From assembly GCA_035480535.1 (NCBI GenBank), contig DATIHQ010000072.1, positions 1-64,000 on the forward strand: a DNA stretch of 64,000 bases. Direction: 5' to 3'. The notes under the pieces were generated by a model. It ran no database searches. It had not been told where the DNA came from and saw only the letters and a program-made list of their open reading frames with translations. The position numbers and the translations under genes were made by a program. Positions 56,540 to 64,000 of the stretch are shown here, in pieces. The DNA comes from DATIHQ01 sp035480535. Lineage in GTDB: Bacteria; Chlamydiota; Chlamydiia; Chlamydiales; SM23-39. Each line of letters starts with the position of its first letter. Within the stretch, counting starts at the first letter, position 1.

Positions 56540-57034
56540 TCACGTGTTGATGGCCCACCCAAGACGGGCGAGGAGAAATCTGAATACTAGCAAGGGGTGC
56601 AGGAAAAGGTTTCTAAGCAGCGTCGCGTAGGTGACGCTAGTGAGTTTTTTGTGGAGGGGAGGGCCGGGGAGGAGGGAGTCGGCGATCCAATCGGGGTAGG
56701 GGGGAGGGATGAGTTTGGGAAGAGAGATAAGGGGAAAGAATTGCACTTTTTTGGTTTCGCTGCTGGAGGCGGCGGCGCCGGAAAGAATGACGCATTCGTA
56801 GAGGTGAGTGGACTTGGCAAGGCGATTGATGGGAGTGTAGGCGCCGACGAGGCGGAGGATGCGGGTTGTAAAACCTGTTTCTTCCAAAATTTCCCGCAAG
56901 ATGGCATTCTCAGATGTTTCTGAGGGCTCAATGCCGCCGCCAGGAAGGACCCAAACAGGGACGTCGCGCCGCTGGATGAGTAGGACTGAGGAGCGATCGG
57001 GAGAAAAAATAATGCCAGCTACGCTTTTTACCAT
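56540..57034 (-). CDS. NUDIX hydrolase
   Basis: About 164 residues. The NUDIX box is complete: GGGIEPSETSENAILREILEE then TG, with the metal-binding R-E-x-x-E-E in REILEE. The family removes nucleoside diphosphate-linked groups (8-oxo-dGTP, ADP-ribose, sugar nucleotides, mRNA caps); the substrate is unknown. ATG 57034 overlaps the divergent lipoprotein ATG (57033) in the tetramer CATG; ATG 57061 or TTG 57070 are longer alternatives. The hydrophobic C-terminal stretch (LLRNLFLHPLLVFRFLLARLGW) is unusual for NUDIX proteins. Confidence 0.85.
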   Translation of the reverse strand: MVKSVAGIIFSPDRSSVLLIQRRDVPVWVLPGGGIEPSETSENAILREILEETGFTTRILRLVGAYTPINRLAKSTHLYECVILSGAAASSSETKKVQFFPLISLPKLIPPPYPDWIADSLLPGPPLHKKLTSVTYATLLRNLFLHPLLVFRFLLARLGWAINT

Positions 57035-57515
57035 GAGAAATAGAGTACTGATTTTTGCCATCCTCTGCAATAGTTTAACCGGGTGCTATAAAAACCATTT
57101 GTATGTGCAGCAAGAATGGGTCGACAGGGAATGGTTGGCGAGCAGCCATGTGAAGACGCCCGATCCAAGGCAGGGATGTCCGCCAGAAGGGCAAAGACTA
57201 TTGATCAGTTGGGATTTTCCACGAAGTATTTTTCGCACTGATTTGACCCTGATCGCAACAGTTCGTTTTTGGGATAATACGCAAAAGGAATTTGTCCATC
57301 CAATGGATCGAAGGAGGGACTTTACCACTTATTTTTTCCCGGTTGCTAATCCCGATCAAAGGATCTTGACTTATCGAATTCAGATCGTGAATGGAGAGGG
57401 GACTCTGATCGAAACTTGGAACCATCATTTCTGGACAGAACTAATCGATGTGGATCGGAGCAAGAGTTCTGTCTCTTCCCAACCGATGCAAGGGTCGGTG
57501 ATCGAGACGCCATAG
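57033..57515 (+). CDS. Small lipoprotein
   Basis: 160 residues from ATG 57033. Lipoprotein signal MRNRVLIFAILCNSLTGC with lipobox LTGC (Cys18). The mature part looks like a beta-sandwich (GQRLLISWDFPRSIFRTDLTLIATVRFWDN, TYRIQIVNGEGTLIETWNHHFWTELIDV). Start codons of this gene and the NUDIX gene overlap divergently, and its last 91 bp overlap the convergent aroG-type gene. Family not recognised. Confidence 0.65.
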   Translation: MRNRVLIFAILCNSLTGCYKNHLYVQQEWVDREWLASSHVKTPDPRQGCPPEGQRLLISWDFPRSIFRTDLTLIATVRFWDNTQKEFVHPMDRRRDFTTYFFPVANPDQRILTYRIQIVNGEGTLIETWNHHFWTELIDVDRSKSSVSSQPMQGSVIETP

Positions 57516-58435
57516 TGAAGAAGCGAGCGGTCGTCGCCGAGGGGCTGCTTGCCGGCGAAGAGATGGCTCTCCAACATAAAGCCAGCGATGGCTTTGTTTT
57601 CGAGCGATTGCAGAGTGACCGATTCGAGAGCGAGGCGCTGCTTGCGATGATCCTTCGCCGAATTGCCGTGGGAACAGTCGATGATGAGGCGCGGCTCCAG
57701 ATGTTGACTTTGCAGAATGCGGAGCGCCTTGTCGACCGAAGCGGGGTCGTAATTGGGGTTTTGCTCAGCTCCCCGAAGGATGAGATGAGTGAGCGGATTG
57801 CCGTGGGTTTTCACAGCGGCGATTTTTCCTTGGGGATCGATTCCAATATGGGAATGGGCGAGGCGGGAGGTGATGATTCCTGAAATGGCAACATCTAGTT
57901 CCCCATGGATGTCATTTTTAAATCCGACGGGGAAAGAAAGTCCCGAAGCGAGCTGCCGGTGGGGCTGCGATGCGGAAGTGCGGGCGCCCACCAATCCCCA
58001 AGTGATGAGATCGTCGAAATAGGGGACGATTAGGGGCTCGAGAAGCTCTGTTGCGCAAGGGACGCCCCGCTCCGCCATTTCGACGAAGAGGCGGCGGGAG
58101 AGCCTGAGTCCCATGGCGATGTCGTTCGATCCATCTAAATGGGGGTCGTAGACCATCCCTTTCCAGCCGAGGCGGGTGCGCGGCTTTTCCACAAAAAGGC
58201 GCATCACGAGGAAAAGAGATTTTTCTAGTTCCTGCGCCAATTTTTTTATTCGCCCGGCATATTCACAGGCCGATTCTGGGTCATGGATCGAGCAGGGGCC
58301 CACGATGGCCGCCAACCGCTCATCTTTTCTTTGTAAAATATTTTCAGCTGTTTTTCTTGCGGCAGCGATGAACGCCTTCGCAGGGCGCGATAGGGGGAAT
58401 TCCTCTTTGAGTTCGGCAGGGCAAGGCAGTTCCAT
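57425..58435 (-). CDS. 3-deoxy-7-phosphoheptulonate (DAHP) synthase, class I AroG/F/H type
   Basis: 336 residues. Key blocks: AIVGPCSIHDPE, EKPRTRLGWKGMVYDPHLDGS, CATELLEP, VGARTSASQPHRQLASGLSFPVGFKN, HGNS and the metal region ending near the C terminus (SHLFAGKQPL, SITDPCIGWEET). It condenses PEP and erythrose 4-phosphate in the first step of the shikimate pathway. Which isozyme (Phe, Tyr or Trp regulated) cannot be read; a TrpR is encoded at the other end of the window. Single gene, 91-bp convergent overlap with the lipoprotein gene. Confidence 0.93.
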   Translation of the reverse strand: MELPCPAELKEEFPLSRPAKAFIAAARKTAENILQRKDERLAAIVGPCSIHDPESACEYAGRIKKLAQELEKSLFLVMRLFVEKPRTRLGWKGMVYDPHLDGSNDIAMGLRLSRRLFVEMAERGVPCATELLEPLIVPYFDDLITWGLVGARTSASQPHRQLASGLSFPVGFKNDIHGELDVAISGIITSRLAHSHIGIDPQGKIAAVKTHGNPLTHLILRGAEQNPNYDPASVDKALRILQSQHLEPRLIIDCSHGNSAKDHRKQRLALESVTLQSLENKAIAGFMLESHLFAGKQPLGDDRSLLHYGVSITDPCIGWEETELLLRSTSISSVQK

Positions 58436-58529
58436 GGGAAATCAGGTTAAAAAATGATTCGATTCATTACAACCCCGTTTTTTTGACTGGGACAAAAAGA
58501 GAAAGGAACGTATCATTTTGGAGTAAAAA

Positions 58530-59921
58530 ATGAAAGGATCCCTTTTTATGACATCCCTTGAAGCTTGGCTCGTGAGAATTGAAAATTGGGTTTGGGGAGC
58601 TCCTCTCCTCGTTCTTTTAACCGCCGTGGGGCTCTACCTCACGATTGCGTTAAGGGGCATCCAGTTTCGCTATCTCGCCTATTCTTTAAAACTTGCCTTT
58701 ACAAGACAAGATGATAAGGCAGCTGGGGATATCAGCCAGTTTCAAGCCTTGATGACGGCGCTCGCGGGAATGATTGGGATTGGAAGTATTACGGGAGTAG
58801 CCACGGCGATTGCAATGGGGGGCCTAGGCTCTTTATTTTGGATGTGGGTTGCCTCCTTGTTGGGGATGGCGACCAAATATGCCGAGGCGATTTTGGCGGT
58901 GAAATACCGCACCCTGGATGAAAAAGGGGAAATGTGCGGCGGTCCTATGTATTATTTGGAAAGAGGTCTCAAGTCCAAGGGGCTGGCCATTTTCTTTGCC
59001 CTGGTGGGAGCGATCACAGCTCTTGGAACAGGCAATATGGTACAGGCCAACTCCATTGCAGGGGCGGTGACAGAATCGCTTCACATCGATCCGATGATTG
59101 TGGGGATTATCCTCGCGGCTCTGACGGGAATCGCTCTCTTTGGGGGGATCAAGAGCATTGGCAAAATTTCCAGCTGGCTCGTTCCTGCCATGGCCCTTTT
59201 TTATATCGCAGGGGGAATGATCGTCATCTTGCTGAAAATTGAGGCGTTGCCGCAGGCGATGGGGGAGATTTTCCGGCAGGCATTTTCGCCTCAGGCGGCC
59301 TTTGGGGGATTTGCTGGGGCCTCCATCATGATGGCAATCCAATATGGTGTTTCTCGGAGCGTCTTTTCAACGGAAGCTGGCTTGGGGAGCGCCCCCATTG
59401 CAGCGGCAGCGGCTAAAACGGATGTCCCCGGGCGCCAAGCATTGATTTCCATGAGCGGCGTTTTCATCACTTCGATGATCGTCTGCACCATTACCGGTCT
59501 TGCCATTGCCGTTACTGGATTGCTAGGAAAAGTGGGGACGGATGGAAGGGTCCTCTCTGGATCTTCTATGGCTCTTCAAGCCTTTGAAAATGTCTTTCCG
59601 TATGGAAGTCTGGTCGTGATGATTTCTGTCGTTCTTTTTGGGTATTCGACCATCCTAGGATGGGCTTACTATGGCGAAAAATGCATGGAATATCTCTTTG
59701 GAATCCGGGTGGTTCTCTGGTATCGAATTCTCTTCACTCTCGTTTTGATTCCTGGAGCTGTGTTAAGCCTTCAAACAGTTTGGAGTTTTGCCAATATCAT
59801 GAATGGACTGATGGCATTCCCCAACCTCGTGGGACTCTTCGGCCTCTCTGCCATTGTCGTCGCTGAAACAGAGAGTTTTGAGAAGTTACTGAAATTTGAG
59901 CGGAGAGCAGCAAGTTTGTGA
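58530..59921 (+). CDS. Sodium:alanine/glycine symporter (AGCS family), copy 1
   Basis: 463 residues with about 11 membrane helices. Family motifs: DISQFQALMTALAGMIGIGSITGVATA, MWVASLLGMATKYAEAILAVKYR, GSAPIAAAAAKTDVPGRQALISM. It imports small neutral amino acids with Na+. GGAG lies 10 nt before ATG 58530. Its stop overlaps the GTG start of copy 2. Confidence 0.94.
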   Translation: MKGSLFMTSLEAWLVRIENWVWGAPLLVLLTAVGLYLTIALRGIQFRYLAYSLKLAFTRQDDKAAGDISQFQALMTALAGMIGIGSITGVATAIAMGGLGSLFWMWVASLLGMATKYAEAILAVKYRTLDEKGEMCGGPMYYLERGLKSKGLAIFFALVGAITALGTGNMVQANSIAGAVTESLHIDPMIVGIILAALTGIALFGGIKSIGKISSWLVPAMALFYIAGGMIVILLKIEALPQAMGEIFRQAFSPQAAFGGFAGASIMMAIQYGVSRSVFSTEAGLGSAPIAAAAAKTDVPGRQALISMSGVFITSMIVCTITGLAIAVTGLLGKVGTDGRVLSGSSMALQAFENVFPYGSLVVMISVVLFGYSTILGWAYYGEKCMEYLFGIRVVLWYRILFTLVLIPGAVLSLQTVWSFANIMNGLMAFPNLVGLFGLSAIVVAETESFEKLLKFERRAASL

Positions 59922-61288
59922 AAGAGTTTTTAGTTCGCTTCGATGCTTTTTTGTGGGAAGGATTCCTCATCTATCTCCTTCTTGGAGTGGGAATCTATTT
60001 CACTGTTCGGCTGAAAGGGATGCAGATCCGCTATCTTCCCTACGCTTTGAAATTGGCTTTTTCTAGACAAGACAATCAATCGGCTGGAGATATCAGCCAA
60101 TTCCAGTCGCTGATGACAGCGCTTGCGGCCACCATTGGAATCGGCAGCATCGCCGGCATGGCAACGGCTGTAATGGCCGGCGGCTTTGGCGCTATTTTTT
60201 GGATGTGGGTCGTTGCGCTGATCGGGATGGTGACGAAATATGCCGAGGCGATTTTAGCTGTCAAATTTCGCAAAGTAGATAGCAAAGGGAAAATGTGCGG
60301 CGGTCCCATGCACTACATCGAGCAGGGACTCGGCTGGAAATGGCTCGCCGTGCTGTTTGCGGTTTGCGGAACACTCTCCGCCTTTGCGGGAGGCAATCTC
60401 ACCCAGTCCAATTCCATTGCAGCGGCCATGTATGAGCTCTTTCAAGTGCCCCCACTTTGGACGGGAGCCGTTCTCGCTCTTCTGACGGCAGCTGTGATTT
60501 TAGGAGGCATCCGCTCTTTGGGCAAAGTCAATGCCATCCTCGTCCCTGTCATGGCGCTGATTTACATGGGAGGCGGACTCTTCATTCTCTTTATGAAGGC
60601 CGATCAAATTCCAGGCAGTTTCTACCTGATTTTTAAGAATGCATTCACAGGTCATGCCGCGGTCGGCGGATTTTTAGGCGCTGGCATGATGACGGCGATT
60701 CAATTGGGCATCGTGCGGGGCATTTCTTCCAATGAAGCGGGGCTTGGCAGCGCCCCCATCGCAGCGGCAGCGGCAAAAACGGACGTTCCAGGCCGCCAGG
60801 CGTTGATTTCGATGACAGGCGTCTTTCTCTCCAGCTTCATCATCTGCACCATTACCGTGCTCGTCATCTGCGTCACGGGCGTGTTTGGCGCCGTCGATGC
60901 AAATGGAATCGCTCTCAATGGCGCCCCCCTCGTCATCCGCGCTTTTGAATCGGTCATTCCCGGCGGAGCTTGGATTGTGGCGATTGGGATCATTCTCTTT
61001 GGCTACTCCACGATTCTCGGCTGGTCCTACTACGGGGAAAAGTGTTTGGAATATCTCTGCGGCGATCGCTACCTTCTCCCCTTTCGCCTCGCCTTCATCG
61101 CCGTTGTGCTCGCGGGTTCTCTCCTAAGCCTCGATGTCGTTTGGGCCCTCGTCGACATCATGAATGGCCTCATGGCCTTCCCCAACCTAATCGCTCTCTT
61201 TTTCCTCAGCCCCGTCATCGTCCGCGAAAGCCACACCTTCTTCGACCTCGTCGCCCGAGAAAAGGCTTTAAAAATCAGGGAAGCTTAG
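59918..61288 (+). CDS. Sodium:alanine/glycine symporter (AGCS family), copy 2
   Basis: 456 residues, clearly paralogous with copy 1: DISQFQSLMTALAATIGIGSIAGMATA, MWVVALIGMVTKYAEAILAVKFR, GSAPIAAAAAKTDVPGRQALISM. The start is GTG 59918 in a GTGA overlap with the copy 1 stop. The pair differs most in the helix 4-6 region, which suggests different substrate preference. It ends with a 4-bp convergent overlap with the MYND gene. Confidence 0.93.
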   Translation: MKEFLVRFDAFLWEGFLIYLLLGVGIYFTVRLKGMQIRYLPYALKLAFSRQDNQSAGDISQFQSLMTALAATIGIGSIAGMATAVMAGGFGAIFWMWVVALIGMVTKYAEAILAVKFRKVDSKGKMCGGPMHYIEQGLGWKWLAVLFAVCGTLSAFAGGNLTQSNSIAAAMYELFQVPPLWTGAVLALLTAAVILGGIRSLGKVNAILVPVMALIYMGGGLFILFMKADQIPGSFYLIFKNAFTGHAAVGGFLGAGMMTAIQLGIVRGISSNEAGLGSAPIAAAAAKTDVPGRQALISMTGVFLSSFIICTITVLVICVTGVFGAVDANGIALNGAPLVIRAFESVIPGGAWIVAIGIILFGYSTILGWSYYGEKCLEYLCGDRYLLPFRLAFIAVVLAGSLLSLDVVWALVDIMNGLMAFPNLIALFFLSPVIVRESHTFFDLVAREKALKIREA

Positions 61289-62079
61289 CGGGGAGCAGAT
61301 CTTTTTTTCCTCTCGAGCAGGTTTGTTAGTGCAGCGATTTTGTCAGCGGATTGTTCACTTTTTTTCGCATACATTATGGCAGTTTCGAGAAGTGCTATTT
61401 TTTCATTAAATTTAGAGTGAGGATACTGAATGGCTAGATTTGCTAATTTATTCTCATAAGCGACGGTTAGGTTATGATAGAGTTCTTTTAAGATTCCTTT
61501 CCGCATCGCTATAGTTTGTTTAGTGCATGAAATAAATGCAGCCTCCGCTGAAGAACTTCTCTGAGCAGAGGGCAATTCCTTAAATTCTGCGACATTTCTT
61601 TCTATCGACTTTAGATGGCGCTTCCGTTCTCGATGCAGTTCGAGCTGCTTTTCTTCTTCTTGAAGGATTTGCTCAGAAAGAGTGGCGAGTTTAAGACCCG
61701 TACGGATCACTTCCTCATCGTCTCCCCTTTTCATTGCAGCTTCCATCAGAGGCTGTAGGATCAGAATTTGGGAAAGGGCATCTATCGTTGAGGGAATTAT
61801 AGCGTCAATGGTTTGTTCAATTTTCCTAGACGTTTCTTGAGCCGCATCTACGTGGGTTTGATTGGAACTTTTTTTATATTCTTCATATTGCTTTCTGCAG
61901 ACAGATTGGCAGATTTTTTTATGAGAGGGCCAGTCTTGTCTTTGATGATCAGGGCCGCAATAGGAGATCCATTTGCAGGCGTCGCATTTTTTCAGAGTTT
62001 CGGTCGTTTGACAGACGGCACACACCTTGGCTGGAATAGGGGTGCTTGAGCTGGAAGAAGAACTAATAGGTGCTGCCAT
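61285..62079 (-). CDS. MYND-type zinc-finger protein (eukaryote-like), candidate effector
   Basis: 264 residues. After a Ser-rich N terminus, residues 20-57 form a MYND finger: Cys20-x2-Cys23, Cys32-x2-Cys35, Cys41, His45, His53 and Cys57, with the typical YCGPDHQRQDWPSHKKIC end. His45 replaces the usual Cys and could still bind zinc. MYND fingers are protein-interaction modules of eukaryotic chromatin and signalling proteins. The rest is helical and charged (EEEKQLELHRERKRHLKSIERN). No signal peptide; the Ser-rich start fits type III secretion. A TATAAT box at 62106-62111 (reverse strand) could be its -10. Confidence 0.8.
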   Translation of the reverse strand: MAAPISSSSSSSTPIPAKVCAVCQTTETLKKCDACKWISYCGPDHQRQDWPSHKKICQSVCRKQYEEYKKSSNQTHVDAAQETSRKIEQTIDAIIPSTIDALSQILILQPLMEAAMKRGDDEEVIRTGLKLATLSEQILQEEEKQLELHRERKRHLKSIERNVAEFKELPSAQRSSSAEAAFISCTKQTIAMRKGILKELYHNLTVAYENKLANLAIQYPHSKFNEKIALLETAIMYAKKSEQSADKIAALTNLLERKKRSAPR

Positions 62080-62223
62080 AGAATTAACCCTAATGTTTTT
62101 TAAATATTATATCGTTTTTATGTTTAAAAATCGAGGCTGAAATAAGGGTGTGAAATTATCGATTTTTGTTCATGGAATTTCAAAATTCTGGTATAAATAT
62201 GCTATTTTTTTCAAGGAGGTTCC

Positions 62224-62538
62224 ATGTTCACAGTTCCAGTCAGTTGGGCAAGCGGGACGATTAGTCTATTTAGGCATATGGGGAATTTAGGTAAGCCTTA
62301 TAGGGTGGCCATCATTCGCAATGCGATATTTAGCGGAATTTTAGGAAATACCGTTCAAGCAATGTTAGTTATTAAGACAGAAGAGGTTAAGAAGTTGGTG
62401 TGGAAAAATGTGCTTCTTACGATAGCGGCTACGTTAGGCACCAACTATATTATTAATTTTTTAGCAGGACCGGAAACAGTGGCTCTTTGGGAGGGACTTC
62501 CTGAGCTGGCCGTGGCTAGTATTGGAGCTTTTTCCTAA
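62224..62538 (+). CDS. Small hypothetical membrane-associated protein
   Basis: 104 residues with an excellent SD (AAGGAGG) before ATG 62224 and a possible -10 TATAAA at 62192-62197. One moderately hydrophobic stretch at 37-50 and another at 66-80 (VLLTIAATLGTNYIINFLA). No family recognised. It lies 20 bp before the secreted G6PD-like gene, so they may share a transcript. Confidence 0.55.
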   Translation: MFTVPVSWASGTISLFRHMGNLGKPYRVAIIRNAIFSGILGNTVQAMLVIKTEEVKKLVWKNVLLTIAATLGTNYIINFLAGPETVALWEGLPELAVASIGAFS

Positions 62539-62558
62539 GACCCCTTATAATGAGGGCA

Positions 62559-63710
62559 ATGAATAAACTCTTTCTTGCGATTGCAATTCTTTTTTTGAGC
62601 TTTGCGAAAGGGGCTCCCGCGCAGACGCTCGTGATCGTCGGCGTAAATGGCGATCTCTCGCGTGGGAAGCTATTGCCCGCAATCGAGCAATTGGAAAAAA
62701 GGGGAGAGCTGCCCGAAAATTTCCAGCTGATTGGAATGGGGAGAAAGGAACAGTTTCAACATCAGGCGCTCTCCCAATATATCCCGATTGCGCAAATCGA
62801 TCGTTTGAAAGAGATAAAGGGAGATATTGTTTACTATCTCGCCACTCCAGCCGATACATTTGCCCCCACAATTGATCTCCTCTCTGAAAAAGGATTGATT
62901 GCCGATCACACCCGCATCGTCATTGAGAAGCCATTTGGCACCGATACAGCATCGGCCGAGACGCTCCAGAGTGAAATCACGCATCACTTAAAAGAAAAAC
63001 AGATTTACCGCATCGACCACTATCTAGGGAAAGAGGTGGTGCAGCAGATCATCCCTTTCCGCCAGAGTCATCCCGAGATCGAAAAGTTATTGAATCGAGA
63101 AGAGGTGGAAAAGGTCACCCTCACCATTAGCGAAGACATTGGCATTGGCTCACGGGGACCGTTTTGGGAAAAAACGGGGATGCTCCGCGATGTGGTGCAG
63201 AACCATATCATGCAGGTGATGACGCTCATCGGTATGGAAATGCCCGCCTCTCCCGCTGAAAAGGTGCGCTTCCTCAACGCCGTTCGCATCGAAGAGATGC
63301 AAAAAGGGCAATACATCGGCTATCGAGAAGAAAAGGGAGTCGATCCCAACTCCCACGTGGAGACCTATGTGGCGGCCAAGCTCTTTGTCGACAATGAACG
63401 CTGGAAAGGCGTTCCCTTCCACATCGAAGCAGGGAAAAAACTCAAAAGCCGCTTCGCGGAAGTCACCATCACTTTCAAGACCCAAGATCCATTGATCTTC
63501 CGCATCCAGCCCAATCCCCAAATTTCTTGGGGAGAACAACATTTCTTGCCCGAGCAAACATCTACCCCCGAAGCCTACGAGCGGCTTCTTCTCGATGCGC
63601 TGCACGGCGACCCCTCCCATTTTGTCAGCCAAGAAGAACTCATGGCCTCATGGAATCTTTGGACCCCCCTCCTCCCTTACTGGGATGAATTAACTCCACA
63701 AGAATATTAA
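62559..63710 (+). CDS. Secreted glucose-6-phosphate dehydrogenase-like protein
   Basis: About 383 residues, against about 490-510 for normal Zwf. It begins with a signal peptide (MNKLFLAIAILFLSFAKGAPA), and the NADP-binding GVNGDLSRGKLLPAI (28-42) follows at once, then EKPFG (123-127) and the catalytic RIDHYLGKE (151-159) with the essential His. The C-terminal beta+alpha domain is shortened. The normal enzyme oxidises glucose 6-phosphate in the cytosol; here export to the periplasm or beyond is predicted. ATG 62559 is chosen because the signal peptide is best from it; ATG 62550 adds three residues. Confidence 0.8.
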   Translation: MNKLFLAIAILFLSFAKGAPAQTLVIVGVNGDLSRGKLLPAIEQLEKRGELPENFQLIGMGRKEQFQHQALSQYIPIAQIDRLKEIKGDIVYYLATPADTFAPTIDLLSEKGLIADHTRIVIEKPFGTDTASAETLQSEITHHLKEKQIYRIDHYLGKEVVQQIIPFRQSHPEIEKLLNREEVEKVTLTISEDIGIGSRGPFWEKTGMLRDVVQNHIMQVMTLIGMEMPASPAEKVRFLNAVRIEEMQKGQYIGYREEKGVDPNSHVETYVAAKLFVDNERWKGVPFHIEAGKKLKSRFAEVTITFKTQDPLIFRIQPNPQISWGEQHFLPEQTSTPEAYERLLLDALHGDPSHFVSQEELMASWNLWTPLLPYWDELTPQEY

Positions 63711-63713
63711 CAT

Positions 63714-64000
63714 ATGACTTCTTCTGTCGGTCCCAGCTCTTTAGACATTTTGGCCACTGTAGCAGCGGTTTCAAAACGGGAGAGGCAAGAGAAGTTCAAG
63801 GACAATCGGAAGATTGCATATCAGATAGCTAAAAAGATTTTTGAAACATTTCCCGACATTGCAGAAATTTCTTCGCCCGCGCTGAAAGATTTAGCTTCCT
63901 ATGAGGGGCCTATAAACGACCTTGTCAATCAGTATACGCAGGGCATGACCGATAAAAAACGGTTATCTCGGATATTCGTAAATTTAACGCGTGTAGTGAA
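63714..64000 (+). CDS. Hypothetical protein, 5' part only (runs off window)
   Basis: An open frame of 95 codons begins at ATG 63714, 4 bp after the G6PD-like stop, and continues past the window end without a stop. The translation is hydrophilic and helical (TVAAVSKRERQEKFKDNRKI, YQIAKKIFETFPDI), with a Ser-rich start (MTSSVGPSSLD). No SD is visible, so translation may depend on the upstream gene. Not recognised. Confidence 0.5.
   Translation, partial: MTSSVGPSSLDILATVAAVSKRERQEKFKDNRKIAYQIAKKIFETFPDIAEISSPALKDLASYEGPINDLVNQYTQGMTDKKRLSRIFVNLTRVV

Noticed and set aside
58481..58508. TTGACT / TATCAT promoter before the first AGCS gene
   Set aside because: The spacing between the two boxes is about 22 bp, too long for a sigma-70-type promoter.

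Overview
The window is from a member of the Chlamydiae, most likely an amoeba-associated 'environmental' lineage (Parachlamydiales type) rather than the genus Chlamydia. The main evidence is gene order: infA, tRNA-Thr, tuf, tRNA-Trp, secE, nusG, rplK, rplA, rplJ, rplL, rpoB, rpoC, tal, followed by a V-type ATPase operon in the order E, DUF2764, A, B, D, I, K. From memory this is the C. trachomatis CT323-CT304 order. Other chlamydial hallmarks are a YbcL/PEBP protein, a MYG1-HIT-HEAT-repeat neighbourhood, a TrpR repressor, an Inc-like protein with a bilobed hydrophobic domain, and eukaryote-like kinase, tyrosine phosphatase and MYND-finger proteins. No sequence search was possible, so the genus is left open.

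Layout. 1-508: end of a YbaK-type deacylase and an intact trpR. 477-6072: a 5.6-kb polysaccharide-type island (GT2-methyltransferase fusion, epimerase, methyltransferase, aldolase-like protein, polytopic GT-C-like protein). It is bounded by a perfect 32-bp direct repeat made of the trpR 3' end plus the 3' tip of a tRNA-Met gene, and a decayed second trpR lies at its right edge. 6060-13463: tRNA-Met, a Ser/Thr kinase whose stop codon lies inside that tRNA gene, an MFS transporter, a DUF1207 outer-membrane protein, a fucosyltransferase with a signal peptide, a LOG-domain protein and PEBP. 13622-18467: a hypothetical gene, then MYG1, HIT, HEAT-repeat and Xaa-Pro peptidase genes. 18424-21659: a reverse-strand operon of an Inc-like protein and two alpha/beta hydrolases. 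21747-35160: sufE, then the translation/transcription super-operon. 35210-39036: small secreted or membrane proteins around tal. 39216-46816: V-ATPase. 47098-64000: accessory and metabolic genes (class III adenylate cyclase, upp, tyrosine phosphatase, double-HIT protein, OprB-type porin, acs, NUDIX, aroG, two AGCS symporters, MYND protein, a secreted G6PD-like protein).

Themes. (1) Several proteins from normally cytosolic enzyme families carry N-terminal signal peptides here (G6PD-like, UPRTase, double-HIT/GalT-like, fucosyltransferase). This suggests an exported enzyme set. (2) Host-interaction candidates: kinase, tyrosine phosphatase, MYND finger, Inc-like/hydrolase operon, and acidic or coiled-coil hypotheticals. 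(3) A family of long imperfect palindromes built from a purine-rich, roughly 9-nt module sits at four intergenic sites, two of them in or directly after the ATPase operon. (4) Very tight packing: many ATGA couplings, convergent overlaps up to 91 bp, and one pair of divergent start codons that overlap.
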